The notes under the pieces: generated by a model
Databases searched by the model: none
What the model was told of the DNA's origin: nothing
The model's input: only the letters and a program-made list of their open reading frames with translations
Translations under genes and position numbers: made by a program
Part shown: piece after piece, positions 21,000 to 30,859 of the stretch
Layout: the number at the start of each line of letters is the position of its first letter
How positions within the stretch are numbered: the first letter of the stretch is position 1
From: Corynebacterium sp. 13CS0277
GTDB lineage: Bacteria > Actinomycetota > Actinomycetes > Mycobacteriales > Mycobacteriaceae
Direction: 5' to 3'
DNA: 60,181 nucleotides
Assembly: GCF_002994655.1 (NCBI RefSeq)
Contig: NZ_PPDL01000021.1
Coordinates: forward strand, 1 to 60,181

Positions 21000-21680
21000 T
21001 TAGGACGCCGAGCCGGTCTTGTAGCCCACGCCGCGCACCGTGAGCACAATCTGCGGGTTTTCCGGATCTTTTTCGATCTTGGCGCGCAGGCGCTGAATGT
21101 GCACGTTGACCAGGCGGGTGTCGGAGGAGTGGCGGTAGCCCCACACTTTCTCCAACAGTTCTTCGCGGGTGAGCACCTGCTGCGGCTTGCGGGCGAGCTC
21201 CAGGAGGAGTTCGAACTCCAGCGGGGTGAGCTGAATGTCCTGCCCGCCGCGGCGCACGCTGTGCCCGGAGACGTTGATCTCCAGGTCGCCGATGCTCAAG
21301 CGATCGGGCAAAGGATCGTCGGTGCGGCGCAGCCGCGCCCGGATGCGGGCGACGAGTTCCTTCGGTTTGAAGGGCTTGTTGACGTAGTCGTCCGCGCCGG
21401 ATTCGAGACCGAGGACGACGTCGACGGTGTCGGTTTTGGCGGTGAGCATGACGATCGGCACGGAGCTGCGGGTGCGGATGGCGCGGCAGACGTCGATGCC
21501 GTTCATGCCGGGCAGCATGAGGTCGAGCAGGATGAGGTCGGGGTTGACGCGCGCGGCCACGTCGACGGCTTCGGCCCCGTCGGCGACGACGACGGTGTCG
21601 AAGCCTTCGGCCTGCAGCACGAGGCTCAGCATTTCGGAGATTGCGGGGTCGTCATCGACGACGAGGATGGTGGCGCTCAT
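21000..21680 (-). CDS. mtrA: Response regulator MtrA
   Basis: A 226-residue OmpR/PhoB-type regulator. The receiver domain begins A-T-I-L-V-V-D-D-D with phosphoacceptor Asp in L-L-D-L-M-L-P-G and conserved Lys in N-K-P-F. The winged-helix C-terminal half contains S-S-D-T-R-L-V-N-V-H-I-Q-R-L-R. The start at 21680 gives the family's usual N-terminus; an in-frame ATG eleven codons upstream (21713) is possible. No ribosome site is clear at either. It lies 160 nt upstream of mtrB, its partner kinase. Confidence 0.96.
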   Translation of the reverse strand: MSATILVVDDDPAISEMLSLVLQAEGFDTVVVADGAEAVDVAARVNPDLILLDLMLPGMNGIDVCRAIRTRSSVPIVMLTAKTDTVDVVLGLESGADDYVNKPFKPKELVARIRARLRRTDDPLPDRLSIGDLEINVSGHSVRRGGQDIQLTPLEFELLLELARKPQQVLTREELLEKVWGYRHSSDTRLVNVHIQRLRAKIEKDPENPQIVLTVRGVGYKTGSAS

Positions 21681-21802
21681 GGTGTACAAGTCTGGCACAT
21701 ATTGCACCGTCATGGTCGGATTCGTGGCGCACGTGCCTGTGCGGGGCCGCCCCTGCCCAGCAGCGTGTGCACCCCTTTCTTACGCACGCACCCCACCGGG
21801 TG

Positions 21803-21847
21803 CGGCCGCCACGCACGGCCGGCGGCGCGGGGAGCGCGTGGCGGCCG
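21803..21847 (-). terminator. Hairpin downstream of tmk
   Basis: Twelve-base perfect arms CGGCCGCCACGC (21803-21814) and complement (21836-21847), 19 nt past the tmk stop on the minus strand. It probably ends tmk transcription before mtrA. No T-run. Confidence 0.6.
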
Positions 21848-21865
21848 TCGCAGCAGGGGGCTGCC

Positions 21866-22498
21866 CTATCCCTGCTGTTGCTGCTGGGTGGCGATACGGG
21901 CGGCGACCTCACTCGCCAGCTGGTGGACATCCACATCCGTCGGCGCGACGAGCCACGGCCCGTGCCACTGGCTGTCCGCCAGGCGCTGATAGTGGGCGAG
22001 GGTGCGCTCCTGGAGTGAGGCGTCGCGCTCGTAGGCGTCGCGGGTGCGGGTGCTGTCGGATTCCTCCCGGCTGCGCGCCCGGCTGCGGGCCACCTCTGCC
22101 GGGGTGGCGAGCAGGATCGTCAGGTCCGGGGTGGGAAGAGCGAAGCGGTCAAATTCGAGGTCCGCGACCCAGTCGGCGCCCGCGTCGTCGTTCAGGCGCG
22201 CCGAGGTGTAGGCGGCGTTGCTGGCGACGTAGCGGTCGAGCAGCAGGATGCCCTCGGTGTGGGCCTGCAGCTGGGGCAGGGCGGCCTGCCGGTCGAGGGC
22301 GAACATCAGCGCCATGCCGTAGATGGAGTCGACGAGGTCGCCGACCTTGCCGTGAAGGGCGTCGGCGGCGAGGTCCGCGAACTGGGTGCCGTAGCGGGGG
22401 AACGCCAGCGAGGTGACGTTGCCGGGAAGAGCCTCGGCGAGGGCGCGGACGAGGGTGTTTTTGCCGGCACCGTCGATGCCTTCGATGGCGATGATCAT
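21866..22498 (-). CDS. tmk: Thymidylate kinase
   Basis: A 210-residue P-loop kinase that phosphorylates dTMP to dTDP. The P-loop reads E-G-I-D-G-A-G-K-N-T. The D-R-Y-V-A-S-N segment carries the DRY-type motif, and a lid region rich in Arg (S-R-A-R-S-R-E-E) follows. It lies between ahcY and mtrA, as Rv3247c does. No Shine-Dalgarno is evident in the pyrimidine-rich leader immediately upstream. Confidence 0.95.
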   Translation of the reverse strand: MIIAIEGIDGAGKNTLVRALAEALPGNVTSLAFPRYGTQFADLAADALHGKVGDLVDSIYGMALMFALDRQAALPQLQAHTEGILLLDRYVASNAAYTSARLNDDAGADWVADLEFDRFALPTPDLTILLATPAEVARSRARSREESDSTRTRDAYERDASLQERTLAHYQRLADSQWHGPWLVAPTDVDVHQLASEVAARIATQQQQQG

Positions 22499-22517
22499 GT
22501 CAGTGACACCTCGTCAT

Positions 22518-22547
22518 GAAAGAAGCGAAAAGGACACAGGAAGAGAA
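22518..22547 (-). promoter_or_regulatory. Pyrimidine-rich leader tract upstream of tmk
   Basis: In the tmk sense 27 of 30 bases are pyrimidines, ending 20 nt before the ATG. It lies in the ahcY-tmk spacer and includes a TTTTCG element. Confidence 0.4.
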
Positions 22548-22623
22548 CACGCAGGCACGCCCGACAGTGCCTGGGCACCGGCTCCACTGCCGGCGAAGCA
22601 CGCACAGTCGGGCGGGCGGGCGC

Positions 22624-24066
<1,443 letters not shown>

Positions 24067-24750
24067 GCGGGATTCACGCTCCTGGGGGTGAAGTGACGTC
24101 GTCTCCGGCAGACGTCGCACGCGCCACCGCAGGGTGCTCACCCACACGGAGGTGGGCGTGTGTCCTGGTGCCGGTGGCCGCGGGCGGGCCGGTCATGCTT
24201 GGCAACCACTCTAGAGCACCACCCGAACTGGCCTGCCCGCACCGGAGCGACAGCACGACGCCCCAGGCCCCCACGGGGAGCCAACAGCGCCCACAGGGAA
24301 CACACCTGTGATGTTTGCGACAGTGGCCGACAGTGCGGGCTCCCCCGCAATCACCCCCACCACACCGGCGACGGTGGTTGGCGTCACAGAAGGAAATCCG
24401 CGTGCGTCCGGTCGCAATTGCGCAGCCAACAACCCGTCCGCGCCAATAGCGACACACAGGCCCAAAAGCCGCGCACACCCCAGCCAGAACCCCTTGCAGA
24501 CCCCAAAGCCAAGTTCATGGCCCCAAACCTGGCTAATGCAGCATTTTTACAGCAACTAAACCCGGTTGCAGGCAATGGAAGAGGCAGGGAAGAAAAAGTG
24601 CAGCCACCCCACCACAACCCCACTTCACAGGCCACACACAGCTTCCCTTCCCGCGCCATCCAGGATGTCCGACATGGTCAAAAAGTGCTGTGAGCTGGGT
24701 CGCAAGCGCGCCCGACACAGCAGTCCCCACACCCCAACAGGAGCACCCTT

Positions 24751-24909
24751 ATGTATAAAAATTTGTTGATACTTCTGGGGAGTTTACCCAGTAGCACGTG
24801 CGCTACACGCTTGCCGCCGACCGCACCCCAACCTATAGCCGCCGATACGTTTTGCCTCACCCCGACACCTTATCGACACCCATCGAAAAAAGACCTAAAA
24901 AGACTCTAA
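24751..24909 (+). CDS. Possible 52-residue secreted peptide (weak)
   Basis: ATG 24751 is preceded by AGGAG at 24739-24743 with 7-nt spacing. The frame runs 52 codons to TAA 24907. The N-terminus M-Y-K-N-L-L-I-L-L-G-S-L-P-S-S-T-C looks like a short signal peptide, possibly with a lipobox-like end. The rest is Pro/Thr-rich with a second Cys and a basic tail. Base composition is AT-rich and unlike neighbouring genes. I know no homologue. It could be chance in an AT-rich spacer or a small transferred gene. Confidence 0.3.
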   Translation: MYKNLLILLGSLPSSTCATRLPPTAPQPIAADTFCLTPTPYRHPSKKDLKRL

Positions 24910-25224
24910 GAAAATAGCCAATTTCCCCCATGGGAAAACGCCAATATCCACGGTGCGGATTTAGCGGCACCCGCAGGACTTTTCACGGCACGGTTTTTTC
25001 ACTCGCGCAATGGTTTTTTTAAAGACTCTGATAGGTACTACGAAAGCCCCTCGCAAGCGCCCAAAGACCTGATGTCAGACAAGCCGCTCGGGTGATATAT
25101 CCCCCACCCACCGCACGACCGCAGCCGCGCCCACACCGGCCCCACGGACACGCCCTGGCACCACCCCGCAGCGACCCCCGGCGCCACCTCGGACACCCGC
25201 CGTCCAACACGCTCCGGACAGCAC

Positions 25225-25252
25225 AAAACCCGCCCCCGACGCGGGGCGGGTT
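25225..25252 (-). terminator. Intrinsic terminator of the DUF4259 gene
   Basis: Ten-base arms AACCCGCCCC (25227-25236) and complement (25243-25252) with a 6-nt loop. On the minus strand the stem runs into TTTTG. It is 54 nt past the DUF4259 stop. Confidence 0.75.
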
Positions 25253-25305
25253 CAGGCCCACCGCAGCCCAGATGGGCGGCGGCACTTCAGGTAGCGGCAG
25301 GCTCG

Positions 25306-25659
25306 TTAGGAGAGCGCCTCGAGGAGTTCTTCGACCTCGTCAGCATCCGCGCCTGCCTGCAGAACCTCGGTCGCGACCTCGGCGAGCTCCTCGGAAACCT
25401 CGCCGTGGTGGCGACGGATGAACGGGTAGCGGTCGGCCACATCGCCGGCACTGTACGGCGCGCCCGCCCAGATGGCAGCAATCGTCGCAGCGCACAGCGC
25501 ATTGCTGCGATCGTCTTCGCTCGCCCCGGACTGGCGGGCGACCAGCATGCAGATGTCTTCAATAGCCTCGACGATGGCGTCGTCGTCGAGCTCTGCCAAC
25601 TCGTCGAGGAAGTCGACATTGACGTCGACCGCAAAGATTGTTTGATCCCAGGCGCTCAT
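25306..25659 (-). CDS. DUF4259-like protein
   Basis: A 117-residue acidic soluble protein. It starts M-S-A-W-D-Q-T-I-F-A-V-D and continues with F-L-D-E-L and A-A-T-I-A-A-I-W-A-G-A-P, the pattern I associate with DUF4259. There is no signal peptide. ATG 25659 is preferred over an in-frame GTG three codons upstream because GAAAGGG then has suitable spacing. It stands alone with its own terminator. Function is unknown; related genes occur scattered in Actinobacteria. Confidence 0.75.
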   Translation of the reverse strand: MSAWDQTIFAVDVNVDFLDELAELDDDAIVEAIEDICMLVARQSGASEDDRSNALCAATIAAIWAGAPYSAGDVADRYPFIRRHHGEVSEELAEVATEVLQAGADADEVEELLEALS

Positions 25660-25740
25660 CGGTGGCACACCCTTTCAGAGTTTCACTATTTTTCTGAGAT
25701 TTACCTTAAAGGCGTCGCGTGTTAGGGTAGATGAATCCTT

Positions 25741-25758
25741 TGGCCAAAACTTTGGCCA
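25741..25758. promoter_or_regulatory. Perfect 18-bp palindrome (candidate operator)
   Basis: TGGCCAAA-AC-TTTGGCCA, 82 bases upstream of the DUF4259 start. A two-base centre suits a dimeric regulator. The regulator is unknown. Confidence 0.55.
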
Positions 25759-25800
25759 CCCCGGAGCGACGCACAGCATCACGCGGAAGAAGATAACAAC

Positions 25801-25826
25801 CATATATACCCCCTGGGGTATATATG
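25801..25826. promoter_or_regulatory. CsoR-like operator palindrome
   Basis: Twelve-base arms CATATATACCCC and GGGGTATATATG with centre CT. The core TACCCC...GGGGTA flanked by AT-rich arms is the form bound by CsoR/CstR-type copper or persulfide sensors. No copper gene or csoR is present within the window. Confidence 0.5.
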
Positions 25827-26352
25827 CGCTCTTTTTCCTTGACGTGACAGCAGTCGGCGGGACCTCGTGGTGACACGGCCCCTACTGCTGAAGTGTAGAC
25901 ACTTGCCACGCCCCGCCGCCGAGGATTCCATCCCGGCGGCCGTGAGCTGTGCAGACCTCCCCAGGAGCCCACCACGCACACCGAGAGACGACGCTTACGT
26001 TCATCTCTTTTTAGCCGCACTGTCGCCGACTGCAACACAGCTCACGGCCCGTGTGCGTGGGGATCCCGCGTGTGATCAGAAAGGTCACCGCAGGTGTCTG
26101 GGACACTGCATGTAAGGAATGTGTGGGGCGCTGAAGCATCGCTTCATCCAGCGCTCCCCCGCCCGCGGCATGTCGCAGATCCCCGCGGTCCTTGCGGCTG
26201 TCCTGGGGGTGCGCTCCACTCACGTGTCCACCTTGATCCCCGTTCCCCTTCGACGTCGCCGGTGCGGTCGGGAACCCCCGCCCCGCCGATCACCTGTCCA
26301 CCCCACCATCACCAGCCCGTGCGGCACTGAATGAAAGAAAGGAGCCTCCGCA

Positions 26353-29300
26353 GTGAAGATCAACCCCAGCATGCTGACGTTCACCGTCGTGGGCTCCCTC
26401 GCGGTGACCAGCGTGGGTTATGGCATTGTCTCCAGCAACCAGGACAACGGTGGCGACAACCAGGGCAACGGCTTCCTCGTGGACGCCATCCCGGGGCTCA
26501 ACCGCACCCCGGCGCCGGGCAAAACCCCGAACGACGCCCTCGCGGAGCAGCGCAACCGCGCCCGCGAAGCCGTCATGCGCATCGCTCGTCCCACCAGCGA
26601 CGCCGAGCCCAACCTCGACATGCCGCGCTCCCGCAGCGGCAACTCCACCTCCGGGCGGCACAACAATGCTGGCGCCGGCCAGGCTGCCCAGAACGCCGCG
26701 CCGCAGGCCAACGCGCAGCAGGCGGCACAGCCCGCAGGCCCGCGTCCGCAGCGCCCTGTCGCACGCCCCGCATCGCCCGCCGCGCAGCCGACTGGGCAGC
26801 AGCCCAGTCAGGTGTCGGTCGTCATGACCACCCCGACTGCGTCGCCGGTGCGCCCCGCGCAGCCGCAGCCGACCGCCCCGGCAAACTCCCGTCCGACTAC
26901 TGATGACCTCATCATTGCGGACGACGTGCCCCGCCCCTCCCGGCCGGTGCCGACCCGTGCGCCTGCCGACCGGCCTGCCGACAAGCCCTCGCAGCGGCCG
27001 TCATCTCCTGCCATTGTGCCGCCAAGCACCCCGCAGGATTCTCCTGCCCCGGTGAGCCCGACCCGGCCGAAGCCGACCACGGCACAGCCCACCCCGGTGA
27101 AACCGACGAGCGCTCAGCCCACGCAGGTCAAGCCGACCTCTGCGAAGCCGACGCAGCCGAAGCCGACGTCCGCGAAGCCCACGCAGCCGAAACCCACCGC
27201 AGTAAAGCCGACCAGTGCTCAGCCGACTGCGGTGAAGCCCACCTCTGCGAAGCCGACGCAGCCCAAGCCGACGTCCGCTAAACCCACCCAGGTCAAACCG
27301 ACCAAGCCGAAGCCCACCGCGGTCAAGCCCACCTCGGTTAAGCCGACCAGCGCTCAGCCCACTGCGGTCAAGCCGACTTCTGCGAAGCCGACGAAGCCGA
27401 AGCCCACCCAGGTCAAGCCCACGTCCGCTAAGCCGACGCAGCCAAAGCCGACCTCCGTCAAGCCCACCTCTGCGAAGCCGACCAAGCCGAAGCCCACGTC
27501 CGTCAAGCCGACCAAGCCGAAGCCGACTTCTGCGAAGCCGAGCACGCCACTGCTGCCGCCCCCGACGTCTGAGCCGGTGGTGGAGCCGCTGCCCGAGGTG
27601 ACGACGCCGGTCGAGACTCCGGTCATTGATGTGCCTGTGGTGACGTCGAATCCGGTCACCCCGGAGCCGACGACCCCGTTGTTGCCGCCGCCGGTGACCC
27701 CGGAGCCCACTCCGGAGGAGTCGACGACGCCCGAGACGACCTCGGTGGATCCGCTTCCGGTGGATCCGACGGAGAAGCCCACCGCGGTGGAGCCCACCCC
27801 GGTGGAGCCGACGACGTCGAATGAGCCGGAGCCGCAGCCGACGTCTGTGGAGCCGTCGACCTGGAAGCCGACCCCGGAGCCGCTGCCCGGTACCGGTACT
27901 AACACGGGTAGTTCCGGCACTGGTGAGGAGCCGCGCCCCGAGGTCCCTGAGGTCACGATCATCGTGGAGCCCGACGTGCCGGAGGACGAGACTCCGGCGA
28001 CGACGTCGGAGTATCAGGACCGGACGGCGCCGCCGCTGCCGCACCCGTCGGGCACGCTGTACCCGCAGCCCCCGGAGGTGGACGGGGAGTACCCCTGGCC
28101 GTCGACGCTGCCGTTGGATCCGCCGGAGTCAGTGTTGCCGACTCCGCCGGCGACGGAGGAGCCTTCCCCGGAGCCGGGGACCTCGGCCCCGCCAACCCCG
28201 GCACCCACGCCGGAACCCACCCCGGAGCCGACTCCGGATCCGGTACCGACGAAGCGCCCGGAGGACCTGTACCACGGGTGCCGGGTGTACTGGACGGTGC
28301 TGGAGGATTACTTCATCCACGTGGAGGTGTACTCCCCCGCCGGCGATCTGCTGGAGGATTACCTGTGGCGCGTCGACGAGGTCGACTATGTGCCGATGGT
28401 GCCACCGAAGAATGGCTTTGGTCATGGCCTGACGTGGGATGGTTTGTGGACCAACGATGTGCACATCACTGTGCCCTCGGACCAGTTGGACTTGTACCGG
28501 CCGTGGCTGGACAAGGCTGAGGCGCATCGTCGTGGTGAGGATGTGTTTGCCCCGCGCCCGGAGGCGTGGGTGGAGCACGATCTGAAGCTGGCGTTGTCGC
28601 AGCAGACGGTGGATCCGGGTGTGCCTGGCACCCCGGGCACTGATGCCCCGGGCACGGTTGTCCCCGAGCCAGGGTCCCCGGCGGAGCCTGGGGACGCTGA
28701 AGTCCCTGGCACTCCCGAAGTCCCTGAGACCACCACCCCTGAGTTCCCGGATACGGACGCCCCGTCCTCCGGGAATGAGGAACTGCCCGACGAGGTCACC
28801 ACCGGTGAGCCTGTCGATCCTGAAGCGACCACCCCGGAGGGGACGCACGACTCTGAGGACACCTCGCGGGATGCGGGCGACCGGGATCCGTCGTTCATCT
28901 GGATTGGTGGCCCCTCGGAGCCCGAGGGTGGTGTCGTCATCACCATTGATGACGAGGGCACGTGGACTGTCACCCCGGCGGAAGAATTCGAATGGTGGGA
29001 TCTGGACTCAGGCCTCATCGTGCCTGAGGACGACTACCCGGGTGTGTACTACCCTGACCTGGCCAGTGCGGGCATGGCCCCCGCCGACCCGGATGCCGGC
29101 GATGGCGAGGACCAGTGGTGGTCGCTGCCGATCGCGGAGCCGACGTGGATCTGGCCGAACGAGCACACCCCTGGTGCGGACACCACCGATGAGGTCGACG
29201 ACGTCGAGGACGTCGACGCGGATGCTGCTGCGGAGGACTCCGCGCCCAGCAACGCGGTGGAGGCGCCAGGTATCACGGGCGTGGACCCGGATGCCGATCC

Positions 29301-29478
29301 CTGGGGTCCCGTCGAGCACCCGGTGGCCGCCGGCGACGACGCGGACTTCGGTCTCGATTTCACGGCCGGTGAGACCACCGCCGCGGAGGAGCCCTCTGAC
29401 GCCACCGACGCTGGCGTGGTCGACGCCGCCGACGCCGACGTAGATTTTGATGCGGACGAGGACGTCACGCCGGAATAG
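26353..29478 (+). CDS. Large secreted Pro/Thr-rich repeat protein
   Basis: A 1,041-residue protein starting at GTG 26353 after AAAGGAG. A single hydrophobic stretch at residues 7-27 is a likely signal peptide or anchor. A Pro/Ala/Gln-rich region follows. Residues 238-397 form 32 uninterrupted pentapeptides of the type [S/A/Q/K]-x-[K/Q]-P-T. Next comes a Pro/Glu/Thr-rich stalk to about residue 635. A folded domain of about 110 residues starts at Y-H-G-C-R-V-Y-W-T, with many aromatic residues and one Cys. The remainder is very acidic (Asp/Glu/Thr). There is no LPxTG sorting signal. The composition suggests a wall-spanning, possibly O-mannosylated surface protein. I recognise no family. Confidence 0.8.
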   Translation: MKINPSMLTFTVVGSLAVTSVGYGIVSSNQDNGGDNQGNGFLVDAIPGLNRTPAPGKTPNDALAEQRNRAREAVMRIARPTSDAEPNLDMPRSRSGNSTSGRHNNAGAGQAAQNAAPQANAQQAAQPAGPRPQRPVARPASPAAQPTGQQPSQVSVVMTTPTASPVRPAQPQPTAPANSRPTTDDLIIADDVPRPSRPVPTRAPADRPADKPSQRPSSPAIVPPSTPQDSPAPVSPTRPKPTTAQPTPVKPTSAQPTQVKPTSAKPTQPKPTSAKPTQPKPTAVKPTSAQPTAVKPTSAKPTQPKPTSAKPTQVKPTKPKPTAVKPTSVKPTSAQPTAVKPTSAKPTKPKPTQVKPTSAKPTQPKPTSVKPTSAKPTKPKPTSVKPTKPKPTSAKPSTPLLPPPTSEPVVEPLPEVTTPVETPVIDVPVVTSNPVTPEPTTPLLPPPVTPEPTPEESTTPETTSVDPLPVDPTEKPTAVEPTPVEPTTSNEPEPQPTSVEPSTWKPTPEPLPGTGTNTGSSGTGEEPRPEVPEVTIIVEPDVPEDETPATTSEYQDRTAPPLPHPSGTLYPQPPEVDGEYPWPSTLPLDPPESVLPTPPATEEPSPEPGTSAPPTPAPTPEPTPEPTPDPVPTKRPEDLYHGCRVYWTVLEDYFIHVEVYSPAGDLLEDYLWRVDEVDYVPMVPPKNGFGHGLTWDGLWTNDVHITVPSDQLDLYRPWLDKAEAHRRGEDVFAPRPEAWVEHDLKLALSQQTVDPGVPGTPGTDAPGTVVPEPGSPAEPGDAEVPGTPEVPETTTPEFPDTDAPSSGNEELPDEVTTGEPVDPEATTPEGTHDSEDTSRDAGDRDPSFIWIGGPSEPEGGVVITIDDEGTWTVTPAEEFEWWDLDSGLIVPEDDYPGVYYPDLASAGMAPADPDAGDGEDQWWSLPIAEPTWIWPNEHTPGADTTDEVDDVEDVDADAAAEDSAPSNAVEAPGITGVDPDADPWGPVEHPVAAGDDADFGLDFTAGETTAAEEPSDATDAGVVDAADADVDFDADEDVTPE
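27064..27543 (+). repeat. 32 tandem 15-bp units encoding pentapeptides
   Basis: The coding sequence keeps an exact 15-bp period for 480 bases. Each unit encodes x-x-[K/Q]-P-T, with SAKPT, AVKPT and QPKPT the commonest forms; the last unit ends in Ser. Synonymous codons vary, so protein-level selection as well as duplication seems likely. Confidence 0.9.
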
Positions 29479-29519
29479 GCCCCGGTGCCCGCGGGGCGCC
29501 TCACATCTGTGAGTACACG

Positions 29520-29646
29520 CGAACGCCTCCACTTCACTGACCCTGGTTATCCGGGGTGGGTGAGGGATGTGGAGGCGTTCGTCGTCTCTCGCACGCGCCC
29601 GCCCACGCCGCCCCCTGTGCAGCTGCTGCTGGGGGCGGCGTGGGCG
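29520..29646. terminator. Two consecutive long hairpins between convergent genes
   Basis: The first has 13-bp arms CGAACGCCTCCAC (29520-29532) and complement (29569-29581), with an inner stem. The second has 16-bp perfect arms at 29600-29615 and 29631-29646. They lie between the surface-protein stop and the manA stop and should end transcription from both sides. Confidence 0.8.
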
Positions 29647-29659
29647 CGGGGTGTGGTCT

Positions 29660-30859
29660 TTAAGCGGTGGCGATGAAGAATTCGACGTCGCCGTCGTCGC
29701 CGCTGCCGAGGGTGATGGCCGGATCGCTGGCGGGCACCCACAGGGCCGCGGTGGGGGCAATGGTTTCGGTCTGCTCGCCGAGGGTGGCGATGGTGGTGCC
29801 GGCGGTGCCCAGCACCACGGCGGGGCCGTCGTGCTCAAAGGTGAGGGTGGCGCCGGCGGGCAGCTGGTAGCGCGCGAGGTGGTACTCGCGGGCCGGGCAG
29901 GGGTAGTCGGTGCGGTAGCCGTCCGTGGTGGCCTCCACGCGGGGGTCGGCCAGGGAGGAAAAATCCAGCACCTTGACCAGTTCGGGGACGTCGACATATT
30001 TGGCGGTGAGCCCGCCCCGCAGCACGTTGTCGGAGTTCGCCATGATCTCCACCCCCATGCCGTGCATGTAGGCGTGCAGCTGCCCGGCCCCCAGGTAGAG
30101 GGCCTCCCCGGGCGCGAGGGTCACCTTGTTGAGCAGCAGCGCCCCCAGCACCCCAATATCGCCGGGGTAGCGTGCCCCAAGGTCAACGACGTTGCGCAGC
30201 GCGTCCGCGATCCACTCCTCCTGCTCGGCGGCCGGGCGGGCGAGGTAGGCCTCCGCGCAGCGCAGCACCTCCTCGACGAGCGGCACGCGGATGCTGCTGG
30301 GGATGGTGATCCAGGTGGTGAACAGGGCCCGCAGGTTGGCTTCCTCGTGCTCGGCGACGTCGTCAATGACGGTGAGGTGCCGGGCCAACTCCGGGCAGTC
30401 GAGTGCCTGGAAGAGTTCCTGGGTGCGGGCCAGGGGCCTAAAGCCGGCGAGCGCGGCGAAGTCAGTGAGGGCGACGATGAGCTCCGGCTTGTGGTTGTCG
30501 TCCTTGTAGTTGCGGTTGTTGGCCGCGCACGGAATGCCCTGGGCTTCCTCGGCGGCGAAGCCCGCCTCCGCCTGGGTTTTCGTCGGGTGCGCCTGGAGGC
30601 TCAACGGCTCATCGGCGCAGAGGATTTTCAGCAAAAACGGCAGCTGGACGCCGAACTCGTCCCGCACGCGGGCGCCGATGTCGTCTGCGGTGAGTGCCTC
30701 GGTCAGGGGCACGCCTCCTAAGGTGCTGGGGCTGCCGGGGTGGGCCCCGTACCAGAGTTCGGCTTCGCGGTCGGCGCTGGCGTCCTCCCCGCGCAGGCCT
30801 GCGAGCAGCGTGCGGGATCCCCACGGGTAGGCCCGGATGGAGCCGGTGAGCTGCTGCAT
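29660..30859 (-). CDS. manA: Mannose-6-phosphate isomerase, class I
   Basis: A 399-residue zinc enzyme interconverting fructose-6-P and mannose-6-P. The N-terminus has Y-P-W-G-S. The metal region is visible as Q-A-H-P-T-K and N-Y-K-D-D-N-H-K-P-E. Later motifs include G-A-G-Q-L-H-A-Y and N-S-D-N-V-L-R-G-G. ATG 30859 follows GGAGGATCC. It feeds GDP-mannose synthesis together with pmm and manC nearby. GDP-mannose supplies phosphatidylinositol mannosides and lipomannan in this bacterial group. Confidence 0.95.
   Translation of the reverse strand: MQQLTGSIRAYPWGSRTLLAGLRGEDASADREAELWYGAHPGSPSTLGGVPLTEALTADDIGARVRDEFGVQLPFLLKILCADEPLSLQAHPTKTQAEAGFAAEEAQGIPCAANNRNYKDDNHKPELIVALTDFAALAGFRPLARTQELFQALDCPELARHLTVIDDVAEHEEANLRALFTTWITIPSSIRVPLVEEVLRCAEAYLARPAAEQEEWIADALRNVVDLGARYPGDIGVLGALLLNKVTLAPGEALYLGAGQLHAYMHGMGVEIMANSDNVLRGGLTAKYVDVPELVKVLDFSSLADPRVEATTDGYRTDYPCPAREYHLARYQLPAGATLTFEHDGPAVVLGTAGTTIATLGEQTETIAPTAALWVPASDPAITLGSGDDGDVEFFIATA

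Larger units (their letters stand above)
24067..25305. other. Large gene-poor region with an AT-rich island
   Basis: About 1,240 bases between ahcY and the DUF4259 gene. The ahcY-proximal part is ordinary GC-rich spacer with its promoter. Roughly 24745-25060 is markedly AT-richer, with T- and A-runs, and contains one 52-codon frame with a good ribosome site. The element AAAGACTCT occurs at 24897-24906 and 25021-25029. No tRNA, IS or known RNA was recognised. Confidence 0.6.
25660..26352. other. Regulatory-looking spacer with three palindromes
   Basis: About 690 bases with no gene recognised. It holds the 18-bp palindrome at 25741-25758, the CsoR-like 26-bp palindrome at 25801-25826, and a 14-bp palindrome AAGTGT-AG-ACACTT at 25891-25904. 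The surface-protein gene begins at its right end. Confidence 0.6.

Noticed and set aside
18093..21989. 1,298-codon plus-strand frame across mtrB and mtrA
   Set aside because: Antisense shadow of two well-supported genes; basic low-complexity translation.
24067..24215. S-adenosylhomocysteine riboswitch in the ahcY leader
   Set aside because: I could not match the conserved core; only a short hairpin was visible. A covariance-model search would settle it.
25801..25826. CsoR-like palindrome as an intrinsic terminator
   Set aside because: No gene ends just upstream on either strand, the centre is only 2 nt, and the T-run is offset.
25706..26038. 110-codon minus-strand frame over the palindromes
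   Set aside because: It crosses both operator-like palindromes, has no ribosome site and resembles no protein.
27064..27543. 15-bp repeats as a CRISPR-like array
   Set aside because: No unique spacers; the period is continuous, in frame, and encodes a regular pentapeptide.
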